Under the pieces are notes generated by a model. The model was not told the origin of the DNA. It worked only from the letters and a program-made list of their open reading frames with translations, and did not search any database. A stretch of 64,000 bases of DNA, from assembly GCF_014646215.1 (NCBI RefSeq), contig NZ_BMNA01000010.1:53369-117368 (forward strand), read 5' to 3'. Positions 37,954-45,413 of this stretch are shown here, piece by piece. Origin of the DNA: Nakamurella endophytica (lineage in GTDB: Bacteria > Actinomycetota > Actinomycetes > Mycobacteriales > Nakamurellaceae). The position numbers were made by a program, and so were the translations under genes. The first letter of the stretch is position 1. The number at the start of each line of letters is the position of its first letter.

Positions 37954-37970
37954 GACGCCCGCGGGGCGTC
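37954..37970. terminator. Bidirectional hairpin between asnB and adenosine kinase
   Basis: GACGCCC / GCG / GGGCGTC, a perfect 7-bp stem located between two convergent genes 76 bases apart. Confidence 0.5.
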
Positions 37971-37995
37971 GCCGTGGTCCGGCAACCCGCAGGGA

Positions 37996-38973
37996 TCACC
38001 AGCCCAGTGCCGCGGCGATCTCCTGGGCTGCGTCCGGGCCGTAGCTGCCGGCCAGACGCTGCTGCGCGTCGGCGGTGTCCAGCCGGTACTCCTGCGGACC
38101 GTGCGTCTCCAGCACCAGGGTGGCCATCAGCGACCCCAGCTGCGCGGACCGCTCCATGCCGAGCGAGCGGTACCGGCCGGCCAGGAACCCGGCGCGGAAG
38201 GCGTCGCCGACGCCGGTGGGGTCGACCTTCTCCTTCTCCGGGACGACCGGCACCTCGAGGCGGCTGCCGTCGGCGGCGACGATCTCGACGCCGCGCGAAC
38301 CGTGGGTGGTGATCCGGACGCCGACCTGGCGCAGCACCTGCTCGGCGGTCCAGCCGGTCTTGGACTGCATCAGCCCGAGCTCGTAGTCGTTGGAAAACAG
38401 CAGCCGCGCCCCGCCGACCAGCCGGGCGATGTCGACGCCGTCCATCCGGGCCAGTTGCTGGGACGGGTCCGCGGCGAAGTCGTAGGCGCGGGTCCGGCAC
38501 TCGTCGGCGTGCCGGAGCATGCCGTCGGGGTCGCCCGCGCTGATCATCACCAGCGAGGCCCCACCGATCGCGGTCACCGCGGGCAGCAGCTCGATCTCCC
38601 GGGCCCGCGCCATGGCGCCGGCGTAGAAGGAGCCGATCTGGTTCATGTCCTCGTCGGTCGTGCAGACGAAGCGGGCGGTCTGCACGTCCGGGAACGTCCG
38701 GACGTGCGAGCAGTCGACGCCGTGCCGCTCCAGCCAGCCCGCGTACTCGGCGAAGTCGGCGCCGACCGCGTCCAGCAGCACCGGGCGGACGCCGAGCAGA
38801 CCGAGACCGAAGCTGATGTTGGCGGCCACCCCGCCGCGCCGCACCACCAGGTCGTCGACCAGGAAGGACAGCGACACCCGGTGCAGCTGGTCGGGCAGCA
38901 GCGAGTCGATGAACCGGCCCGGGAAGTGCATCAGGTGGTCGGTGGCGATGGAGCCGGTGACGACGATCGACAC
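37996..38973 (-). CDS. adoK: Adenosine kinase, PfkB family
   Basis: 325 residues, very close in length and pattern to M. tuberculosis AdoK (Rv2202c, 324 aa). It phosphorylates adenosine using ATP, in purine salvage. The N-terminus VTGSIATDHLMHFPGRF, the substrate-binding RRGGVAANISFGLGLLG, and the PfkB signature DPTGVGDAFRAGFLAGR with the catalytic Asp are visible. The start GTG 38973 matches homologues. It is convergent with asnB. Confidence 0.93.
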   Translation of the reverse strand: MSIVVTGSIATDHLMHFPGRFIDSLLPDQLHRVSLSFLVDDLVVRRGGVAANISFGLGLLGVRPVLLDAVGADFAEYAGWLERHGVDCSHVRTFPDVQTARFVCTTDEDMNQIGSFYAGAMARAREIELLPAVTAIGGASLVMISAGDPDGMLRHADECRTRAYDFAADPSQQLARMDGVDIARLVGGARLLFSNDYELGLMQSKTGWTAEQVLRQVGVRITTHGSRGVEIVAADGSRLEVPVVPEKEKVDPTGVGDAFRAGFLAGRYRSLGMERSAQLGSLMATLVLETHGPQEYRLDTADAQQRLAGSYGPDAAQEIAAALGW

Positions 38974-39329
38974 GGTGAGTTGCCTGCCTGTTCCGGGCTC
39001 AGGGGGACGCTGGGCGTGGACGGGCCCGGCCGGAGGCCAGCGGTGCTGGACCGCGCTGATCGGCACTGGTGGGCACTCGGACGGCCCGACCCTACCGTGT
39101 GGCCGTCCGGTGACCGGCGGGTGAACCGGCGACCCGCGGGCCGGCGCGGCGCGCGCCACCACCGGCACGACGACGGCCGAGCGCACGGACCCGAGGACGG
39201 CCGGCGGTGTCGGGCTGGGATGCCCCGGGAACGACGACGGCCGCCGGTCCTGGTGGACCGGCGGCCGGTGTCGGGCGGTGCGGGCCGGGGCCCGTCACCT
39301 GCGGGCCGGCCGGGCCGGCGCCGCTGCGC
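38974..39329. other. Intergenic region adoK / erpA-like gene
   Basis: About 355 bases upstream of adoK. It contains the 12-bp hairpin described at 39239-39266; no ORF accepted. Confidence 0.5.
39239..39266 (-). terminator. Hairpin downstream of the ErpA-type gene
   Basis: GGCCGCCGGTCC / TGGT / GGACCGGCGGCC, a perfect 12-bp stem with 4-base loop 64 bases after the stop on the minus strand. Confidence 0.7.
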
Positions 39330-39701
39330 TCAGTGGAACGAGTCGCCGCACGCGCAGGAGTTCTGCGCGTTGGGGTTGTCGATGGTGAAGCCCTGCTTCT
39401 CGATGGTGTCGACGAAGTCGATCACCGCACCGTCCAGGTACGGCTTGGACATCCGGTCGACGGCCAGCCCGACACCGCCGAACTCGACGAGGGCGTCGCC
39501 GTCCAGCGAGCGGTCGTCGAAGAACAGTTCGTAGCGCAGGCCCGAGCAGCCACCGGGCTGCACGGCGATCCGCAGGACCATGCCGGGCGTGCCGTCCCGG
39601 TCGAGCAGCGCCTTGGCCTTGGCGGCGGCGGGTTCGGTGAGCAGCACTCCGTGCGCCGCGGCGGGCGCGACGGTCTCCTGCTGGACGTCTGCGGTGGTCA
39701 T
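39330..39701 (-). CDS. erpA: Iron-sulfur cluster carrier/insertion protein (HesB/IscA/ErpA family)
   Basis: 123 residues. The three conserved cysteines are in GGCSGLRY and the C-terminal SCACGDSF. The fold pattern is LTEPAAAKAKALLDRDGTPGMVLRIAVQPGGCSG. It delivers Fe-S clusters to apo-enzymes, which here include the Rieske protein (inference). The ATG at 39701 has GAGGGAG eight bases upstream; a longer frame to 39911 has no similarity. The locus is the counterpart of Rv2204c. Confidence 0.92.
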   Translation of the reverse strand: MTTADVQQETVAPAAAHGVLLTEPAAAKAKALLDRDGTPGMVLRIAVQPGGCSGLRYELFFDDRSLDGDALVEFGGVGLAVDRMSKPYLDGAVIDFVDTIEKQGFTIDNPNAQNSCACGDSFH

Positions 39702-40005
39702 AGGCTCTGCTCCCTCGATCGATGGTCCGGACCGGACCGTCGGTGCTCCCGTGTGGCGGCGTACGGGCGGCCCCCGTCGATGATGCCACGCCGCACCCGG
39801 CGGGCCGGGATGTCGGCGCGGCCGCCGACCGGCAGGGACGGCGCCACCACCCAGGCCAACCCGGGCAGCCGGCGCCGCTATTCCCGCCGTCCGCCCGGGT
39901 CCCGTCCGCACCTCGGGACGGCACCGTCCGACACCCCCGCCGGGTCCGCTGCCCCGACCGCGACCGGCGCCCGCGCGGGCGGGTCCTGGGACGGTCCCGA
40001 CTCGT
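39702..40005. other. Divergent intergenic region
   Basis: About 300 bases between the ErpA-type gene and the DUF3043 gene. No ORF or repeat was accepted beyond the -10 of the latter. Confidence 0.45.
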
Positions 40006-40017
40006 TAGGCTGCGAGG
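40006..40017 (+). promoter_or_regulatory. -10 element of DUF3043 gene, leaderless type
   Basis: TAGGCT (40006-40011), six bases, then GTG. The intervening GCGAGG could serve as an SD only if the transcript began further upstream. Confidence 0.45.
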
Positions 40018-40650
40018 GTGAGCATTCTCCGTCGCAAGAGCGCCCCGGAGGCCCCGCCGGTGGCGCCGGCCGTGGTGGAGGCCCCCACGGTCGGCAAGGG
40101 CCGGCCGACGCCCAAGCGCCGGGAGGCCGAGCGCCGGCGCGGACCGGTGGCGCCACCGCCGAAGACGCAGCGCGAGGCGGTCCAGCGGTCGCGCTCCGCC
40201 GGCAAGGCACTGACCAAGGACGAGCGCCGGGCGATGGCCACCGAGCGCCGCCAGCGGATGATGCGCGGCGACGACGCCTACCTGCTGCCGCGGGACCGCG
40301 GTCCCGTCCGGGCCTACGTCCGCGACCTCGTCGACGCGCGACGGAACATCGCCGGCCTGCTGCTGCCGATCGCGCTGCTGTCCTTCATCGTGCTGCTGAT
40401 CCCGTCACCGCTGCTGCAGGCCTACGGCCCGCTGGTGCTGCTCATCGCCATCCTCGCCGCGGTGCTGGACACCATGGTGTTCGCGCGGCAGCTGAGCCGG
40501 AAGGTGGCTGAGCGCTTCCCCAAGGGCGACGGCTCGGGGCTGTCCACCCGCGGCCGGGCGCTGGGTTTCTACGCCTTCAACCGCGCGTGCCTGCCCCGTC
40601 GCTGGCGGGTGCCGCGGCCGCGCGTCGGCCGCAGCGAGGCCGTGTCCTGA
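40018..40650 (+). CDS. DUF3043 membrane protein
   Basis: 210 residues. A basic N-terminal region (GRPTPKRREAERRRG, then the family motif ALTKDERRAMATERRQRMMRGD) precedes two TM helices (NIAGLLLPIALLSFIVLLIP and YGPLVLLIAILAAVLDTMVFA). GRALGFYAFNRA is another conserved stretch. DUF3043 proteins occur across actinobacteria at this locus (Rv2206 analogue); their function is unknown. It is four bases upstream of the DUF2087 gene, so the two are likely co-transcribed. Confidence 0.85.
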   Translation: MSILRRKSAPEAPPVAPAVVEAPTVGKGRPTPKRREAERRRGPVAPPPKTQREAVQRSRSAGKALTKDERRAMATERRQRMMRGDDAYLLPRDRGPVRAYVRDLVDARRNIAGLLLPIALLSFIVLLIPSPLLQAYGPLVLLIAILAAVLDTMVFARQLSRKVAERFPKGDGSGLSTRGRALGFYAFNRACLPRRWRVPRPRVGRSEAVS

Positions 40651-40654
40651 GTCG

Positions 40655-41200
40655 ATGACGAGCGCAGCACGGCCGCCCGGCGACGCGGCGGACCCGGCGC
40701 CCGCAGGCCCCGGGACGGCGGACCGGGTGACGGCGGGCCCGGCCGGGTCCGCGCCGCCCACGGATCCGGCGACCCGGGACGACGCGGCGCAGGCGGCTGC
40801 CGTCGACACCCCCGCCGTGGACGCTCCGGTCGCGGCGGCCGCGACCCCGCAGGACGCGTCCGGGACAGGCACGTCCGTCGCGCCGGACGCGGTCCGGCGG
40901 CCCGCCCGGGTGGCGCGGCCCACCGAGCCGGTCGCCGACCAGAGCGTCTGGCTGCGGTTCTTCGACGACGGCGGGCGGCTCACCGTCATGCCCGCCAAGC
41001 TGTCCCGGCGGCTCGCGGTGCTCGACGTCATCTCGGCCCGGTTCGTGCCGGGCGTGCGCTACACCGAGCCCGAGGTGAACATCGAGTTGCGGGCGCTGTT
41101 CGACGACTACGTCTCGCTCCGCCGCGAGCTGGTCGACCACGGCTTCCTGGACCGCGCCGACGGGTGGTACTGGCGCTCCGGCGGATCGGTCGACGTCTGA
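40655..41200 (+). CDS. DUF2087 domain protein
   Basis: 181 residues. The first 90 residues are low-complexity (Ala/Pro/Asp). The C-terminal 85 residues match DUF2087: WLRFFDDGGRLTVMPAKLSRRLAVLDVISARF, PGVRYTEPEVNIEL and the terminal WYWRSGG. This domain is a winged-helix-like fold often attached to regulators; function uncertain. ATG 40655 is four bases after the preceding stop and the next gene starts one base after its stop, so it is the middle of a three-gene unit. Confidence 0.8.
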   Translation: MTSAARPPGDAADPAPAGPGTADRVTAGPAGSAPPTDPATRDDAAQAAAVDTPAVDAPVAAAATPQDASGTGTSVAPDAVRRPARVARPTEPVADQSVWLRFFDDGGRLTVMPAKLSRRLAVLDVISARFVPGVRYTEPEVNIELRALFDDYVSLRRELVDHGFLDRADGWYWRSGGSVDV

Positions 41201-41201
41201 C

Positions 41202-41963
41202 ATGCCGGTGGACCCGGCGGTCGGCACAGTGGTCGGCACAGTGACCGACACCGCAATCGGCACCGCGCTCGGCACAGGGGTCGGCACGGCGGTCGGATCG
41301 GCGACCAGCTCGGTGCCCGGCGCGGCGGCCAGCGCCCGGGCGGCCGGCGACGGGCCGTCCGGCGGCATGACGGCCCGTCGCGACCGCCGCCGCCGGCAGA
41401 TCGTCGCCGCTGCCGCCGATCTGTTCGCCGACCGCGGGTACGCCGCCGTCGGGATGGACGACATCGGCGCCGCCGCCGGCATCACCGGCCCGGCGATCTA
41501 CCGGCACTTCGGCAGCAAGTCCGCGGTGCTGGTCGCCGTGTTCGACGGCATCCTCGACGCCGTCACCGCCACCCCGCCTCCCGACCCGGCGGGAGCGGCC
41601 GGGTCGGAGCTGGGCCAGCTCGTCGCGAGCTACACGCGGGCGGTCGCCGTCCGGCGCCGGCTGATGGCGGTGTTCGTGCGCGAGGTGCACCACCTGCCGC
41701 CCGACGAGCGCGCCGGTCTGGTCGCCCGGCAGCGCACCCTGGTGCGCCGCTGGCGGGCGCTGGTGGCCCGGATCCACCCGGACTGGCCGGCGGAGTCGGT
41801 GCGCACCGCCGTCCACGGCGTCTTCGGGATGCTCAACGCGGTCGGCACCTTCGACTCACCCCTGGACGACACGGAGCTGGCCGCGACGCTGGACCTGCTC
41901 GCCCGGCGCGCCCTGGACCTTCCGACGCCGGGACCGGACGCGGCGGGTCAGAGCGAGAGGTAG
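41202..41963 (+). CDS. TetR family transcriptional regulator with repetitive N-terminal extension
   Basis: 253 residues from ATG 41202. The DNA-binding region is typical: RRRQIVAAAADLFADRGYAAVGMDDIGAAAGITGPAIYRHFGSKSAVL, with helix-turn-helix residues at the end. The C-terminal domain would bind an unknown ligand. The first 55 residues are a repeat-rich extension (seven VGTV-like tetrapeptides); a second possible start at ATG 41367 would give 198 residues, a standard TetR length. Its stop overlaps the convergent glnA2 3' end by 16 bases. Its target is unknown; glnA2 is a candidate. Confidence 0.85.
   Translation: MPVDPAVGTVVGTVTDTAIGTALGTGVGTAVGSATSSVPGAAASARAAGDGPSGGMTARRDRRRRQIVAAAADLFADRGYAAVGMDDIGAAAGITGPAIYRHFGSKSAVLVAVFDGILDAVTATPPPDPAGAAGSELGQLVASYTRAVAVRRRLMAVFVREVHHLPPDERAGLVARQRTLVRRWRALVARIHPDWPAESVRTAVHGVFGMLNAVGTFDSPLDDTELAATLDLLARRALDLPTPGPDAAGQSER
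41220..41303 (+). repeat. 12-bp tandem repeat in TetR gene, seven copies
   Basis: Degenerate 12-bp units (first two identical: GTCGGCACAGTG) run from 41220 in frame with the TetR gene. Differences among units are mainly at third codon positions or conservative, encoding (V/I/L)-G-T-(V/A/G). Confidence 0.85.
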
Positions 41964-43288
41964 CGGCGCAGCTCGAACGGGGTCACCTGACGCCGGTACG
42001 CCTCGAACTCCGCACGCTTGTTGCGGAGGAAGTAGTCGAACACGTGCTCCCCCAACGCCTCCGGCACGAACTCGGACCGCTCCATCAGGGCCAGCGCCGA
42101 TTCCAGCGACGCCGGGAGCCGGACGTAGCCGAGCGCGCGCCGCTCGGTCTCGGTCATCGACACCACGTCGTCCTCGGCCGGGGCCGGTAGCTCGTACCCC
42201 TCGCGGATGCCGCGCAGGCCGGCCGCGATCACCACGGCGAACATCAGGTACGGGTTGCACCCGGAGTCCGGGAGCCGGAACTCCAGCCGCTGGCTCGACG
42301 ACTTGCCCGGCGAGTACGCCGGGATGCGCACCAGCGCCGAGCGGTTCGCCTGCCCCCAGGACACCGCGGTGGGCGCCTCGTCGCCGATCACCAGCCGCTT
42401 GTAGGAGTTGACCCACTGGCAGGACACCGCGGTGATCTCCGGCGCGTGCCGCAGCACGCCGGCCAGGAACGCCTTTCCGGTCGCCGACATCTGGTACGGG
42501 TCGTCGGCGTCGTGGAAGGCGTTGGTCTCCCCCTCGAACAGCGAGAAGTGGGTGTGCATCGCCGATCCCGGCTGGTCGGCGAACGGCTTCGGCATGAACG
42601 AGGCGCGCACGCCCTGGGTGATCGCGACCTCCTTCACCACGTAGCGGAACGACATGATGTTGTCGGCCATGGTCAGCGCGTCCGCGTAGCGCAGGTCGAT
42701 CTCCTGCTGACCCGGCGCGCCCTCGTGGTGCGAGAACTCGACCGAGATGCCCATGCTCTCCAGGGTCTCGATCACCCTGCGGCGGAAGTGCGGGGCCGCG
42801 TCGTGGCTGGCCTGGTCGAAGAAGCCGCCCTGATCGGCCGGCTCGGGCAGCGACCCGTCGTTGGGCAGGCTGCGCAGCAGGAAGAACTCGATCTCCGGGT
42901 GCACGTAGCAGGTGAACCCCATGGACGCCGCCTCGCCCATGACCCGGCGCAGCACGTGCCGCGGGTCCGCCCAGGACGGGCTGCCGTCCGGCATGGTGAT
43001 GTCGCAGAACATCCGCGCCGAGTAGACCTTGCCGTCGTCGGACTCCCAGGGCAGCACCTGGAACGTCGACGGGTCCGGGCGGGCGATCATGTCCGACTCG
43101 TGGACGCGCGCGTACCCCTCCACCGAGGACCCGTCGAACCCGATGCCCTCGCTGAAGGCCCCCTCGAGTTCCGCCGGCGCGACCGCCACGGACTTGAGGT
43201 AGCCCAGCACGTCGGTGAACCACAGGCGGACGAAACGGATGTCGCGCTCCTCCAGGGTGCGCAGGACGAACTGCTGTTGGCGGTCCAT
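41948..43288 (-). CDS. glnA2: Glutamine synthetase type I, GlnA2-like
   Basis: 446 residues, exactly the length of M. tuberculosis GlnA2. Features include GIGFDGSSVEGYARVHESDM, HPEIEFFLL, EFSHHEGAPGQQEIDLR (active-site metal and substrate residues), AMHTHFSLF, and NRSALVRIPAY. Adenylylation Tyr cannot be assigned with confidence. In streptomycetes a GlnA2 protein is a gamma-glutamylpolyamine synthetase, so the substrate may be a polyamine instead of ammonia. ATG 43288 is preceded by TAGGGT and six bases, a leaderless pattern. Confidence 0.93.
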   Translation of the reverse strand: MDRQQQFVLRTLEERDIRFVRLWFTDVLGYLKSVAVAPAELEGAFSEGIGFDGSSVEGYARVHESDMIARPDPSTFQVLPWESDDGKVYSARMFCDITMPDGSPSWADPRHVLRRVMGEAASMGFTCYVHPEIEFFLLRSLPNDGSLPEPADQGGFFDQASHDAAPHFRRRVIETLESMGISVEFSHHEGAPGQQEIDLRYADALTMADNIMSFRYVVKEVAITQGVRASFMPKPFADQPGSAMHTHFSLFEGETNAFHDADDPYQMSATGKAFLAGVLRHAPEITAVSCQWVNSYKRLVIGDEAPTAVSWGQANRSALVRIPAYSPGKSSSQRLEFRLPDSGCNPYLMFAVVIAAGLRGIREGYELPAPAEDDVVSMTETERRALGYVRLPASLESALALMERSEFVPEALGEHVFDYFLRNKRAEFEAYRRQVTPFELRRYLSL

Positions 43289-43300
43289 CCGGCCACCCTA
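43289..43300 (-). promoter_or_regulatory. -10 element of glnA2, leaderless type
   Basis: TAGGGT (43300-43295), six bases, ATG. No SD. Confidence 0.5.
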
Positions 43301-43367
43301 TGTACGCCGTATTTCCGCGGTGTGACCGAGCCACGGCAACGTCACCGCTGGTCGGTGGGCCGTGCCG

Positions 43368-43379
43368 TACGGTGACCCG
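43368..43379 (+). promoter_or_regulatory. -10 element of esterase gene, leaderless type
   Basis: TACGGT (43368-43373), six bases, ATG 43380. No SD. Confidence 0.5.
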
Positions 43380-44513
43380 ATGCCGCGGGAACGAGCGACA
43401 CCGGCCGCCCCGCCCCGCGGCGGCCCCGCCGCAGCCGCTCGGCCCCGCCGGCCGTCCCGCCGGTCCGGGCCGGTGGTGTCGCCGGAGGGCGTGCGCTTCC
43501 GGCTCGGCGGACACCGCGACGCCGACGAGGTGGTCCTGGCGCTCGATTTCGCGGTGCCCGGCCCGACCCGCTTCCGCCGGACCCGCACCGGCTGGTCGCT
43601 GCGGCTGGACCGGCCGCCGGTGGACCGGCTCGAGTACCAGTTCGTCGTCCGGTCCGGCGGCGGCGAGCAGTGGATCACCGACCCCGGCAACCCGGACCGG
43701 GTCGCCAACCCGTTCGGCGACAAGTCCGAGGTCCGCTTCCCCGACTACTACGAGCCCGGCTGGTGCGGCCCGGCGTCCGCGACGGTCCCCGACGGGGCGA
43801 CCGAGGAGGCGGTGCACACCCCGGCGGGCGCGCTCGAGGAGGCCGTCCCGGTCCGGCTGTGGTCGCCGCCCGGGCTCGACCCCGACACCCGGGCGCCGCT
43901 GCTCGTCGCCCACGACGGGTCCGACCTCGCCGAACGCGGCGGCCTGCTGCAGTGGGCTGCCCGGCAGCCCGGCCCGGTCCGGGTGGCGCTGCTGGACCCG
44001 CCGCACGGGCGGCGCGACACCTGGTACGCCGCCGGCGCGGACTACGCCGACCACGTCGCCACCGTGGTGCTCCCGGAGCTGCGCCGCCGGGTGCCGGTGT
44101 CCGCCGTCGTCGGTCTGGGCACCAGCCTGGGCGCCGTGTCGATGCTGCAGGTGCAGCGGCGGCACGCCGGGGCGCTCACCGCGCTGGCGCTGCAGTCCGG
44201 GTCGTTCTTCACCGCGGACACCGATCCGCAGGAGTCCGGCCATCCCGTGTTCGCCGCGCTGACCGGCTTCGTCCGGACGGTCGCCGATCGCGCCGACGGC
44301 GGCGGCACCGCGGCTGCCGGCCCGCGGGTGCTGATGACCTGCGGCGTCGTCGAGGAGAACCTGGGCAACAACGTGCGGATGGCGGGCGTCCTCGCCCGGC
44401 AGGGGTACCGCGTCGACTTCCGCTACGTCCGCGACGCCCACACCGTCGTCGGCTGGCGGGACACCTGGTCGCCGGGCCTGGATCTCCTGGTGGCGGCGGG
44501 GTCGGGACGGTGA
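43380..44513 (+). CDS. Enterochelin esterase-like alpha/beta hydrolase
   Basis: 377 residues. An N-terminal domain of about 90 residues resembles the CBM48/Ig-like domain of Fes-type esterases (VSPEGVRFRLGGHRDADEVVLALDF). A C-terminal hydrolase follows, with LLVAHDGSDLAERGG, a nucleophile elbow VVGLGTSLGAVSML (GTSLG) and a terminal His in DAHTVVGWRDTW. Such enzymes cleave siderophore trilactones or other esters; no siderophore genes are near, so the substrate is unknown. Start ATG 43380 is favoured by the -10 six bases before it. The TGA overlaps the next GTG (GTGA). Confidence 0.85.
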   Translation: MPRERATPAAPPRGGPAAAARPRRPSRRSGPVVSPEGVRFRLGGHRDADEVVLALDFAVPGPTRFRRTRTGWSLRLDRPPVDRLEYQFVVRSGGGEQWITDPGNPDRVANPFGDKSEVRFPDYYEPGWCGPASATVPDGATEEAVHTPAGALEEAVPVRLWSPPGLDPDTRAPLLVAHDGSDLAERGGLLQWAARQPGPVRVALLDPPHGRRDTWYAAGADYADHVATVVLPELRRRVPVSAVVGLGTSLGAVSMLQVQRRHAGALTALALQSGSFFTADTDPQESGHPVFAALTGFVRTVADRADGGGTAAAGPRVLMTCGVVEENLGNNVRMAGVLARQGYRVDFRYVRDAHTVVGWRDTWSPGLDLLVAAGSGR

Positions 44514-45256
44514 CCCGCACCGAGTACCACTGGCTGGACGCCCCCCAGCTCGGCAGCACCGGGCCGGTCGTGGTGCACGGCCACTGGGGAAGGCCGGTGC
44601 TGTGGTTCCCGACCGAGTGCGGCGAGTCCACGGACTTCGAGCGGCACGGCCTGCTCGATGCCGTCCGCGGCGCCGTCGACGACGGGCTGATCACGGTGGT
44701 CTGCGTGCCCTCCTACGACCACGCGTCGTGGTCGAACCGGGCCCTGCCGCAGGGCGAGCGGGCCAGGGCCCATCGCCGGTACGAGGACTGGATCATCTGG
44801 CACGTCGTGCCCTTCATCCGGGACCGGTGCGGCGGCCGGGACGACATCGCGGTGGCCGGCCCGTCGATGGGGGCCTTCCACTCGGTGCTGTTCGCGCTGC
44901 GGCACGCGCACGTGTTCCGGCAGGCCGTCGCCTTCTCCGGGGCATACGACCCCTGGCGCTGGCACGCGTGGGGCGACGCCGACCTCGACACGTACCTCAC
45001 CGACCCGTTCGAGTTCCTGCCCGGCACCGACGGTGGCCATCTGGACTTCCTGCGGCGCACGGTCGACCTGACGCTGGTGGTCGGCAGCGGGCGCTGGGAG
45101 GACACCACCGGCGCCCACGCCTCCACCCGCGCGCTGGCCGGCGTGCTGGCCGGCAAGGGCATCCCGCACCGGCTGTACGTGTGGGGACCGGAGTGGCCGC
45201 ACGACTGGCCGAGCTGGCAGGCGCAGGCCGCGCTGTACCTGCCGGCCCTGGGCTGA
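44510..45256 (+). CDS. Esterase family protein (putative esterase/S-formylglutathione hydrolase fold)
   Basis: 248 residues. Alpha/beta hydrolase of the esterase_D/antigen 85-like group: a start RTEYHWLDAPQLGSTG, VLWFPTECGESTDFERHGL, a nucleophile elbow VAGPSMGAFHS, and a C-terminal WPHDWPSW with the catalytic His. It has no signal peptide. It is translationally coupled to the preceding hydrolase by GTGA. The same esterase type commonly sits beside an ATP-grasp gene in actinobacteria, as here (inference from memory). Substrate unknown. Confidence 0.82.
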   Translation: MTRTEYHWLDAPQLGSTGPVVVHGHWGRPVLWFPTECGESTDFERHGLLDAVRGAVDDGLITVVCVPSYDHASWSNRALPQGERARAHRRYEDWIIWHVVPFIRDRCGGRDDIAVAGPSMGAFHSVLFALRHAHVFRQAVAFSGAYDPWRWHAWGDADLDTYLTDPFEFLPGTDGGHLDFLRRTVDLTLVVGSGRWEDTTGAHASTRALAGVLAGKGIPHRLYVWGPEWPHDWPSWQAQAALYLPALG

Positions 45257-45413
45257 TCCCCCGGCGCTCGCCGGCCGGACCGGACTCCTCCCCTGCCCGG
45301 AGGGCTCCGGGGTGTCCACCGGCGTCCACCGGGCGTGTCCGGGTTGCGCGGTTGCGTGTGCGGGGCGAAGGTCGAGCGGTTCGCCCGATCGAACTGCAGA
45401 GAGGCCCGCCGCC

